Part shown: positions 1-6,520 of the stretch, one piece after another
How the letters are laid out: every line of letters starts with the position of its first letter
How positions within the stretch are numbered: position 1 is the first letter of the stretch
Assembly: GCA_035270785.1 (NCBI GenBank)
Contig: DATESN010000015.1
Span: 1 to 64,000, forward strand
DNA from: DATESN01 sp035270785
Lineage (GTDB): Bacteria; Bacillota; Clostridia; Lachnospirales; Lachnospiraceae
DNA: 64,000 bases
Reading direction: 5' to 3'
Translations under genes and position numbers: made by a program
The notes under the pieces: model-generated
Databases searched by the model: none
What the model saw: the letters and a program-made list of their open reading frames with translations, nothing else
Told to the model about the DNA's origin: nothing

Positions 1-374
1 CATAAAAAAGATAGCAAGTTTTATAGGGATTTTATAATAAATATTAGTATTTCATTAACATAAGAAATTTTCGGCATTATGCTATAATTATTTTGCATTT
101 TAGTATTATTGCACAAGATGGAACATGAAAATTCAGTAGAAAATTTGAGCTTTGAAATAAATTTCATTTTTAGTTAGTATTGACAGCGCTTAGTTAGATT
201 TTAATTGATGTGATATGAATAAAATAATGACAGTTTATAAAGAAGAAAAAGTACTTGTCAACCCCTATTTTACGGGATTTTTTAGTAGACAATTTATAAA
301 AGTCATGTTAAAACGTAGATGCCGGTAGAACTTTGAGATATATCTCATAAAAAAATAATTTTGGAGGTTATTAT
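1..374. other. Gene-free AT-rich leader with one palindrome
   Basis: No coding region is supported here. The only structured element seen is a perfect 14-bp palindrome, TGAGATATATCTCA, at 334-347, about 15 bases before the ribosome binding site of the first gene. It could be an operator or a short hairpin, but no U-tract follows it. No promoter with good spacing was recognised. Confidence 0.4.
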
Positions 375-899
375 ATGAAAAAGGAAGAAAATGTTACTAT
401 GTCAGCTGAATTTATTAGTAAAATTAAGAGTTTTGATGATTTATACACTGGGGGTGAAATATTTCAAGGTGTAAAAGGGATGCATCAAGAGAAAGGATTT
501 GTGTATAGTGATAGTGAAATATATCAAGATATGATTAATAATGGGATGACTATATTTGATAAGAAACTTCAAATGCTTGCTGTGATTTCATTTACAGATA
601 TGAAAATAGGACAGTTTGATTGGATGAGAAAGTATTTTGGTGAAGGTTGTGAAGAATTGTACAATTCTGTTTATTATGATACTTTACTAAATGAACCTTT
701 AAGAGATAACGATGGAAAGATAATCAAACGCATTAATTCTTTTGTAAATCCACTCATTTTTTTAACTGATATTATCACTGATGGGTGCTGTATTGGACGG
801 CTACATAAAAAAATGGAGGGCAATTATTATTATTTTGATCTTCCTTTTGATTATAATATGGTTCGTATATCAATTGGGATTCATAGATTAATTTTTTAA
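375..899 (+). CDS. Hypothetical protein, 174 aa
   Basis: I do not recognise this protein. The ATG follows a GGAGGT ribosome binding site at 362-367 with good spacing. The product has no signal peptide and no clear transmembrane segment. It is acidic and aromatic-rich, with many Tyr and Phe, which suggests a folded cytoplasmic protein. It stands alone: the next gene lies 165 bases downstream behind its own promoter. Its position beside a lipoprotein, a secreted protein and integration-scar-like repeats suggests accessory DNA. The gene call is fairly safe and the function is unknown. Confidence 0.6.
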   Translation: MKKEENVTMSAEFISKIKSFDDLYTGGEIFQGVKGMHQEKGFVYSDSEIYQDMINNGMTIFDKKLQMLAVISFTDMKIGQFDWMRKYFGEGCEELYNSVYYDTLLNEPLRDNDGKIIKRINSFVNPLIFLTDIITDGCCIGRLHKKMEGNYYYFDLPFDYNMVRISIGIHRLIF

Positions 900-1001
900 T
901 ATTACTAATTAATCAAGTTTTAAAGTTTTGAGGTCAATACCTATTTTATTCTATCTAACTATTGCGCAATAAAGAATAAAGAGATACCATTTTAGACAAC
1001 C

Positions 1002-1030
1002 TTGTATACAGTCTGAAATTGTGTTAATAT
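1002..1030 (+). promoter_or_regulatory. Promoter of the lipoprotein gene
   Basis: A -35 box TTGTAT (1002-1007) and a -10 box TAATAT (1025-1030) are separated by 17 bases. The -10 region reads TTGTGTTAATATT, almost the same as in the promoter at 11866-11894, which also precedes an exported-protein gene. Confidence 0.5.
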
Positions 1031-1064
1031 TACACCAAATAATGGTATTAATGGAGGTATAGCT

Positions 1065-1751
1065 TTGAGAAATCAATTTAAAGTAATTATACTACTAAGT
1101 ACTGTATCGGCATCACTGTTATTGTCAGCTTGTTCTAAGACTGAACCAGTTATTGACCCAGTGGGTATTGAAGCAGTATCAGAGAATACAGTATCGGATA
1201 ACCTAGTAGATGACGTAAATTCAACAATTAGTGGTGCAGTTGTCGAGGAAGAGGTAGTAGATATGACCCTAGACAATTCCTTTGAAGGAACCTATTTTGC
1301 TCTTGAGGACATATCGGTTTATAAGGATGCAGATACTACTTCAGAGGTGGTTGGCACTCTAACAAAGGATGCAGAAGTAATAATCGTGGGTATGGATAAA
1401 GAAACGGGTATGTTCAAGGTTCAACTGGAGGATAAGGGCTTCGGATTTGCTGATAGTTCACTATTTGACACAGTGATGGGTGGTTTGCAGGACGCAGATA
1501 CAATAACCGATTCCACCGAGACCACCGATGCAACTTTAAGTACTGATGGTTTCACACCAGAGGAGATTCAAGCAATAAACGATGCCATAGCCAAGGGTAC
1601 AGGCACTAGCACAAGCTCTAGTCCAGATGTTCAATGGGCGATAGATGCAGGCGCAACCGTAACTAGTGACGGTATAGAACATGGAGTTCCATCTACTCCA
1701 ATATCTGAAGTAAGTCCAGATGGGTTAGTTACTGGAGTAACTATAAACTAA
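1065..1751 (+). CDS. Lipoprotein with an SH3-like domain
   Basis: A 228-aa exported lipoprotein. The start is TTG, six bases after a GGAGGT ribosome binding site at 1054-1059; no ATG fits. Residues 1-23 are a lipoprotein signal peptide with lipobox LSAC, so the mature protein should be lipidated at Cys23 on the outer face of the membrane. Residues about 72-118 look like a bacterial SH3-type domain (an alternation like that in VYKDADTTSEVVGTL). The rest is Thr/Ser/Asp-rich and low in complexity, as in a surface linker. It has its own promoter and terminator. Codon use (many GCA, ACA, AGT and CTA codons) resembles the next gene more than the housekeeping genes downstream. The ligand is unknown. 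Confidence 0.75.
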   Translation: MRNQFKVIILLSTVSASLLLSACSKTEPVIDPVGIEAVSENTVSDNLVDDVNSTISGAVVEEEVVDMTLDNSFEGTYFALEDISVYKDADTTSEVVGTLTKDAEVIIVGMDKETGMFKVQLEDKGFGFADSSLFDTVMGGLQDADTITDSTETTDATLSTDGFTPEEIQAINDAIAKGTGTSTSSSPDVQWAIDAGATVTSDGIEHGVPSTPISEVSPDGLVTGVTIN

Positions 1752-1766
1752 TATATATCATTACTT

Positions 1767-1800
1767 AAGACTTCCTACTAATTTAGGAGGTCTTATTTTT
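1767..1800 (+). terminator. Rho-independent terminator
   Basis: Stem AAGACTTCCT (1767-1776) pairs with AGGAGGTCTT (1785-1794) with one G-U pair, and is followed by A and five T. It ends the lipoprotein transcript. Confidence 0.8.
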
Positions 1801-1877
1801 ATGTCAATGCTTCTTACGAAACTTACAATCTAACTTTAATTAGTCAGCAAATTCACATTTTTAAAAGGAGAGATAAT

Positions 1878-3323
1878 ATGAAAAATGTAAGATACTTATC
1901 ATCGTTTCTAGTTTTACTGTTACTACTAGTACTAACACCTAGTTTCAAGTCAAAAGCAACGGGTATAGACTTTAATCTTGGTAGTGATTATGTAGCAGGT
2001 AGTACTTCAATCTTCGCAGGTGGAATCGCACCTGCAAGTGCATCGGGGTATTTAATTTATATTGTAGATGCAAACGGCAATAAAGTTTCCCCCGACGCCA
2101 AGTTGGTTACAACAACCTCAACAAACTACTTTGGAACTCCAAGTTCAACAAATTACTGGAGTGTAACATCACGGTTGGGTAATTATACTTGTACCAAGGC
2201 TACACATACTGGAGCAGATTGGGGCAGTCCTGTAACAGTTTCAGCAGGTTCAGGGTGGACTTCAAACGAGCCAGCAATAAGGGCATGGATGGCAAGTAAA
2301 TCTGTAGGTGACATAACTAATGCTCAGTTGTTAGTTAAAAAATATTGGGGAGAGGAAGTTTCAAATACTTGGGCTACCTCAGGAACCCAAAACCTAATCT
2401 TAGAACCCGTATACAGATTCAGAGCATGGTCTAAGTGTCGAGTTAGCGTAACTAGTAACACATATGATATCGTAGATAACTTCTTCACAGTTTACAAGGC
2501 ACCTTACTTAGTGGGTACAACTAAGGGTTTAGCAAAACTTATGAGTTCCTACCTAACCTATAATAAGAGTGTCAATGATAGAACGGAGGGTATGACTGGT
2601 TCAGGTATTGTTATCAAGTATACAAATTATGCGGGATTTACCGACTCACCCATGAGTAGTGGATATGCAAAAGGATTTTGTCACGCTGAAAAGTTAACTA
2701 AGTCAATAGGCGCATTATCGGCAGGCGCAAGTGGTAGTGGTATAGTATCTTACAGCAGTATTCAAAACAGTGGGTACGGAATATTAGCAATTACAGCATC
2801 AGATGTAGGTACTCCAGTTGCAGTTGTTCCACCAGCACCAAGTGGGACTTACGAGGGGTATATTAATACATTGTCTGTTACTGGAAATAATGGTTCATAT
2901 TCACAGAACGCTTTACTACGTGGCTTGTTTCAACCAGTGACGAGTGGTGCAGGTAGCGAGGCACTTGCATTATCTCAGTCATTATCCCCTAACCTATCCT
3001 ATAGTGGAGGTGTCGCACCAGTAGTATACTCTGGCTCAAGTTTCGAGTTATCAGTCCAAAGCAACAGCAATATAAAGACAGGACTTCTTCAAATAGACCC
3101 AAGTACGTTCTACGGTTTAACTAGTGTAATTAGTACATCTACACAGTCAGATTACCAAGCATTCACAAACGAGATTAAGAGTAATATATACTCCGAGATA
3201 AATATGTTAACTAGAGACGGAGGCACCTTAAAGGGTAGCTACAATTACGACCCAAGTAGTTATGTCGCAAGTGGAGTACAGGGAGGTGCTTTCAAGAGCT
3301 CATCTACAAGATATCTAATTTAG
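1878..3323 (+). CDS. Secreted protein of unknown function, 481 aa
   Basis: The ATG follows an AAAAGGAGA ribosome binding site. Residues 1-27 form a classical signal peptide: basic start, a run of Leu and Val, then a likely cleavage near SKATG. The mature part is rich in Ser, Thr, Gly, Asn and Tyr, almost free of Cys, and has no sortase motif or S-layer homology domain that I can see, so it is probably released or loosely attached. It may be an extracellular beta-rich protein, but no domain family is recognised. It lies directly downstream of the SH3-like lipoprotein gene, with similar codon use, and directly upstream of integration-scar-like repeats. That fits cargo of an integrated element. 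Confidence 0.7.
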   Translation: MKNVRYLSSFLVLLLLLVLTPSFKSKATGIDFNLGSDYVAGSTSIFAGGIAPASASGYLIYIVDANGNKVSPDAKLVTTTSTNYFGTPSSTNYWSVTSRLGNYTCTKATHTGADWGSPVTVSAGSGWTSNEPAIRAWMASKSVGDITNAQLLVKKYWGEEVSNTWATSGTQNLILEPVYRFRAWSKCRVSVTSNTYDIVDNFFTVYKAPYLVGTTKGLAKLMSSYLTYNKSVNDRTEGMTGSGIVIKYTNYAGFTDSPMSSGYAKGFCHAEKLTKSIGALSAGASGSGIVSYSSIQNSGYGILAITASDVGTPVAVVPPAPSGTYEGYINTLSVTGNNGSYSQNALLRGLFQPVTSGAGSEALALSQSLSPNLSYSGGVAPVVYSGSSFELSVQSNSNIKTGLLQIDPSTFYGLTSVISTSTQSDYQAFTNEIKSNIYSEINMLTRDGGTLKGSYNYDPSSYVASGVQGGAFKSSSTRYLI

Positions 3324-3358
3324 ATTAAGATAATTGTACATTATCAGATTTTAGAATA

Positions 3359-3377
3359 GGTGCAAATTAGGTGCAAA
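3359..3377 (+). repeat. Tandem direct repeat, 11-bp period
   Basis: GGTGCAAA occurs at 3359-3366 and again at 3370-3377, with TTA between. Phased repeats of this kind are common at the ends of tyrosine-recombinase-integrated elements. A similar arrangement lies after rpsR at 10246-10265. Confidence 0.5.
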
Positions 3378-3425
3378 GAAATTCAGTAATTGCAGAAACC
3401 TCCTTTCTATGCGGTTTTTTGGTGT

Positions 3426-3557
3426 GATAACTAGTTCAAATCTGGTTGGCGCCTCTAAGAAGTTCATACGACGGTATGGACTTTTTTTTGTTCTAGAAAA
3501 GCCCCAGATTTGAACTTGTTCAACATCGGTTGACGCCTCTAAGAAGTTAATATTCAA
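3426..3557. repeat. tRNA 3'-end-like fragments, possible attachment scar
   Basis: 3431-3455 reads like the T-arm and 3' acceptor strand of a tRNA: a five-pair stem around the loop TTCAAAT (3435-3441), then TGGCGCC. There is no matching D-arm or anticodon arm upstream. A second, diverged fragment ends at 3548. The two share a 15-bp direct repeat (CGCCTCTAAGAAGTT at 3450-3464 and 3534-3548). In addition, AGTTCAAATCTGG at 3433-3445 has a perfect inverted copy at 3504-3516. This pattern fits a tRNA-type attachment site left by one or two integration events. Confidence 0.45.
3461..3489 (+). terminator. Rho-independent terminator after tRNA-like fragment
   Basis: A nine-pair stem, AGTTCATAC (3461-3469) with GTATGGACT (3474-3482), has a four-base loop and is followed by seven T. 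It sits where a tRNA gene terminator would be expected relative to the tRNA-like 3' end just upstream. Confidence 0.75.
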
Positions 3558-3640
3558 AAACAATGAAAAAAAAGAGGATTTTATATAAAAAAGGATTTTG
3601 CGCGGAACAAATAATATATCTTAAAATATTTCATAAGTTA

Positions 3641-3669
3641 TTGTAATTGTATATAAAACATAGTATTAT
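3641..3669 (+). promoter_or_regulatory. Promoter of the fluoride-riboswitch transcript
   Basis: TTGTAA (3641-3646) and TATTAT (3664-3669) are 17 bases apart. Transcription would start just before the riboswitch aptamer. Confidence 0.6.
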
Positions 3670-3675
3670 ATTAAT

Positions 3676-3764
3676 GTTGGGAATGAAGTTCTCCCAAGGT
3701 AATTACCTAAACCGCTATAAAGCTGATGACTTCTGCAAAACATGCAGAAATTATCGGCTTTTTT
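3676..3764 (+). promoter_or_regulatory. Fluoride riboswitch (crcB motif) with terminator
   Basis: The aptamer has the landmarks of the fluoride class: GGGAATGAAGTTCTCCC (3679-3695), then ACCGC (3711-3715), then GCTGATGAC followed by TTCTGC (3722-3736). The expression platform is a transcription terminator: GCTGAT and TTCTGCA (3722-3737) pair with TGCAGAA and ATCGGC (3743-3758), followed by six T. The terminator stem reuses the 3' part of the aptamer, so fluoride binding should favour readthrough into the antiporter gene. Motif recognition is by eye and strong. Confidence 0.85.
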
Positions 3765-3792
3765 ATTTCAAAGAAAGAATTAGGAGGATTTT

Positions 3793-4971
3793 ATGCTTAC
3801 AAGTGTAGCAATCATTTTTTTATTAGGACTTATGTTGGGAAGTATTTTTAACAAACTAAAATTACCTAGCCTTCTAGGGATGATTATAACGGGTATGATT
3901 ATAAGCCCATATGCATTAAACTTATTGGATGAATCTATCCTAAATATTTCAACCGACTTAAGACAATTGGCATTAGTAATTATACTTACAAGGGCTGGTC
4001 TGTCACTTGATATTGGAGATTTAAAAAAAGTGGGGCGCCCTGCAATTTTAATGTGTTTTTTACCTGCATGTTTTGAGATTCTAGGTGTAATTTTGATTGC
4101 ACCTAGAGTTTTTGGAATATCAGTTCTTGAAGCGGGTATTATGGGAAGTGTCATAGCAGCTGTTTCTCCAGCTGTAGTAGTACCAAGAATGATAAAAATT
4201 ATGGAAGAAGGATATGGTATTAAAAAGAGTATTCCACAACTAATTTTAGCTGGTGCATCAGTAGATGATGTATTTGTAATCGTTGTATTTACTGCGTTAA
4301 TATCACTAGCAAAAGGAAATACTGTTTCTGCTAGTAGTTTTACACAAATTCCTATTTCAATTGTTATGGGTATCATTATTGGGTTTGCCATTGGTATGAT
4401 ATTAACTTTATTTTTTAAAAAAGTTCATATGCGTGATTCTGTGAAAATATTAATTATCCTAAGTGTTTCATTTCTATTAATAGAATTACAGAATCGTTTG
4501 GAAGGAATTGTTCCTATTTCAGGTTTACTAGCAATTATGAGTATGGGGATAGCAATTAATATGAGATACAATATTTTGTCTGTTCGGTTATCAGAAAAGT
4601 ATAGTAAACTATGGGTAGCAGCGGAAGTATTGCTGTTTGTATTGGTTGGATCTACGGTAAATTTGAATTATGCAATGAAGGCCGGGTTTTTTGCTATTGT
4701 TATAGTACTTGGGGCTTTGGTATTCCGTATGCTGGGTGTCTCTTTCTGTTTATTGAAAACTAAGCTTACAGGCAAGGAACGACTGTTTTGTATGGTAGCA
4801 TATACACCAAAGGCAACAGTACAAGCGGCAATTGGTTCCTTACCACTATCTATGGGATTAGCTTGTGGTCAACAAGTTTTAACAGTTGCGGTTTTGTCAA
4901 TTCTTATAACAGCACCATTTGGAGCGATATGTGTGGATAGATTGTATAAAAGACTATTAGATAAAAAATAA
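3793..4971 (+). CDS. Cation:proton antiporter (CPA family)
   Basis: A 392-aa, very hydrophobic membrane protein with about 12 transmembrane segments, of the sodium/hydrogen exchanger domain family. The ion-binding helix carries an Asp158-Asp159 pair (in ASVDDVFVIV); a paired Asp is typical of the electrogenic CPA2 branch, though assignment by eye is uncertain. The ATG at 3793 follows AGGAGG at 3782-3787. The gene is the only one under the fluoride riboswitch. Na+/H+ antiporters are among the known gene classes controlled by fluoride riboswitches, alongside Fluc/CrcB and CLC-type exporters. The likely role is pH or ion homeostasis during fluoride stress, when HF entry acidifies the cell. Confidence 0.85.
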   Translation: MLTSVAIIFLLGLMLGSIFNKLKLPSLLGMIITGMIISPYALNLLDESILNISTDLRQLALVIILTRAGLSLDIGDLKKVGRPAILMCFLPACFEILGVILIAPRVFGISVLEAGIMGSVIAAVSPAVVVPRMIKIMEEGYGIKKSIPQLILAGASVDDVFVIVVFTALISLAKGNTVSASSFTQIPISIVMGIIIGFAIGMILTLFFKKVHMRDSVKILIILSVSFLLIELQNRLEGIVPISGLLAIMSMGIAINMRYNILSVRLSEKYSKLWVAAEVLLFVLVGSTVNLNYAMKAGFFAIVIVLGALVFRMLGVSFCLLKTKLTGKERLFCMVAYTPKATVQAAIGSLPLSMGLACGQQVLTVAVLSILITAPFGAICVDRLYKRLLDKK

Positions 4972-5154
4972 ATATAACAAAGGAATCTAACAAGAATTAA
5001 ATAATTTATGAAAAGTTTAAATAAAGTTTTTTTATTAAAATAATTAATGAACAGTTATTGAATGAATTTCCTTTTTATGCTAGTATTAATTAGTAACATT
5101 TAAAGTAAATACAAATAGATAAATCAATTAAAATCAAATTATGGAGGTGTAATT

Positions 5155-5310
5155 ATGCAAAAGTATGAATGTCCTTGTGGTTATGTTTATGATCCTGAAT
5201 TAGGTGATCCAGATAATGGGATTGCTCCAGGTACAGCTTGGGGAGATCTCCCAGAAGATTGGTCTTGTCCAGTATGTGGCTTAGAAAAAGATGCTTTCTC
5301 TGAAATTTAA
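5155..5310 (+). CDS. Rubredoxin, 51 aa
   Basis: A small iron protein that carries single electrons to rubrerythrin and superoxide reductase in anaerobes. The ATG follows ATGGAGGTG. The fold signature GYVYDPELGDPDNGI and the second iron knuckle CPVCG (Cys38, Cys41) are standard. The first knuckle is odd: it reads CPCGY (Cys6, Cys8), with one residue between the cysteines instead of the usual two (CxxCG). Length is normal. It is followed by rubrerythrin and superoxide reductase, so the three probably act as one oxygen-defence unit. Identity is secure and only the knuckle is unusual. Confidence 0.92.
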   Translation: MQKYECPCGYVYDPELGDPDNGIAPGTAWGDLPEDWSCPVCGLEKDAFSEI

Positions 5311-5368
5311 TAAAATAAATTAATTACTATTCCCAATCAATAAACATGTTATTAGAAACGGGGTAAGA

Positions 5369-5908
5369 ATGAACGAATTAAAAGGAACAAAAACAGAAGC
5401 TAACTTAAAAGCAGCTTTTTCAGGAGAATCAGAAGCAAGGAATAAATATACCTTTTATGCTTCCAAAGCAAAAAAAGATGGTTATGAACAAATAGCTAAA
5501 CTTTTTTTAGAAACAGCTGAAAATGAAAAGGAACATGCAAAGATATGGTTTAAATTGCTAAAAGACGGAATTGGCGATACCGTAACCAATTTAAAAGATG
5601 CTGCAGCCGGCGAACATTATGAATGGACTGAGATGTATGCAGATTTTGCAAAAGAAGCAAAAGAAGAAGGTTTTGACAAAATTGCAGCACTTTTTTCAGG
5701 AGTAGCAAAAATCGAAAAAGAACATGAGGAAAGATACAAGAAACTTCTATCTAACATTGAAGAAGAACAAGTATTTTCTAAAGAAGAAGATACGGTATGG
5801 CAATGTAGTAATTGTGGACTCATTCATGTTGGTAAAAAAGCATTAGAAAAATGTCCTGTATGTGATCATCCAAAGGCATATTTCCAAGTATTAGCTAAAA
5901 ACTATTAA
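5369..5908 (+). CDS. rbr: Rubrerythrin
   Basis: A 179-aa non-haem di-iron peroxidase that reduces hydrogen peroxide in the cytoplasm of anaerobes. Residues 1-140 form the four-helix ferritin-like domain, with di-iron ligands in GESEAR (Glu20), ENEKEH (Glu53, His56) and the second EKEHEER motif near residue 118. Residues about 143-179 are a rubredoxin-like domain with Cys146, Cys149, Cys162 and Cys165. Length matches the classical family. It sits between rubredoxin and superoxide reductase genes, and electrons probably flow from rubredoxin. The ATG at 5369 has a GGGG-type ribosome binding site. Confidence 0.95.
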   Translation: MNELKGTKTEANLKAAFSGESEARNKYTFYASKAKKDGYEQIAKLFLETAENEKEHAKIWFKLLKDGIGDTVTNLKDAAAGEHYEWTEMYADFAKEAKEEGFDKIAALFSGVAKIEKEHEERYKKLLSNIEEEQVFSKEEDTVWQCSNCGLIHVGKKALEKCPVCDHPKAYFQVLAKNY

Positions 5909-5933
5909 TTCAATTCATTTGGAGGAGACATAA

Positions 5934-6317
5934 ATGAAAAAAGAACCTAAATTTTATGTATGTAAACATTGTGGTAATATTGTAACTTTTGTTTTTGAAT
6001 CAGGCGCACCTCTTTCTTGTTGTGGAGATTTAATGAATCAGATCACACCAAATACAGTGGATGCAGCTACAGAAAAACACGTTCCGGTAGTAACAGTGGA
6101 AGGAAATACCGTATCAGTTGTGGTTGGAAGCGTAGAACACCCAATGGTTCCAGAACACTTTATTCAATGGATTTATTTAGAAACTGAAAAAGGATTTCAA
6201 ATGAAATACTTAGCACCAGGTGAAAAACCAAGTGCTGTATTTGAATTAAATGGAGAAGCTCCTGTTGCAGCATATGAATATTGCAATCTTCACGGTTTGT
6301 GGAAAACAGAAATATAA
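5934..6317 (+). CDS. Superoxide reductase (desulfoferrodoxin)
   Basis: A 127-aa two-iron superoxide reductase that converts superoxide to hydrogen peroxide without making oxygen. The N-terminal desulforedoxin-type centre I has all four cysteines (Cys10, Cys13, Cys29, Cys30). The catalytic centre II has the His-rich set (EKHVP, VEHPMVPEH) and the final Cys-His pair in YCNLHGLW. The ATG follows GGAGG closely. As last gene of the cluster it would supply peroxide to rubrerythrin, with rubredoxin as the shared electron donor. A clear terminator follows. Confidence 0.95.
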   Translation: MKKEPKFYVCKHCGNIVTFVFESGAPLSCCGDLMNQITPNTVDAATEKHVPVVTVEGNTVSVVVGSVEHPMVPEHFIQWIYLETEKGFQMKYLAPGEKPSAVFELNGEAPVAAYEYCNLHGLWKTEI

Positions 6318-6347
6318 AGACTTTTGATGAAACAAGAATAAAAAAGG

Positions 6348-6385
6348 TAACCTGGCATATGACATTTTATTGCCAGGTTATTTTC
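6348..6385 (+). terminator. Rho-independent terminator after superoxide reductase
   Basis: A perfect ten-pair stem, TAACCTGGCA (6348-6357) with TGCCAGGTTA (6371-6380), is followed by a short T run. It ends the oxygen-defence cluster. Confidence 0.8.
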
Positions 6386-6520
6386 AATCTAAAAATCAAC
6401 AACATATAGAATAAAGCAAGTTAATGGAAAGAAAATAGTTGATGAGTTTCTGAAAACTTCGTGGTACAATGAAAAAGGTTGATTTGAAGTGAAAAGGCAA
6501 GGGTAAAATAGGGAGAAACA

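Noticed and set aside
3370..3458. Possible complete tRNA gene
   Set aside because: Only the T-arm and 3' acceptor strand are convincing. No D-arm or anticodon arm could be folded and the 5' acceptor match has a mismatch.
3351..3563. 70-aa ORF on the minus strand with two similar EAPT/EAST...E segments
   Set aside because: It is the reverse reading of the tRNA-like repeats and terminator. Such strings are a known annotation artefact. No ribosome binding site.
3780..4391. 203-aa minus-strand ORF opposite the antiporter gene
   Set aside because: It is a shadow frame of a strongly coding membrane-protein gene under a riboswitch.
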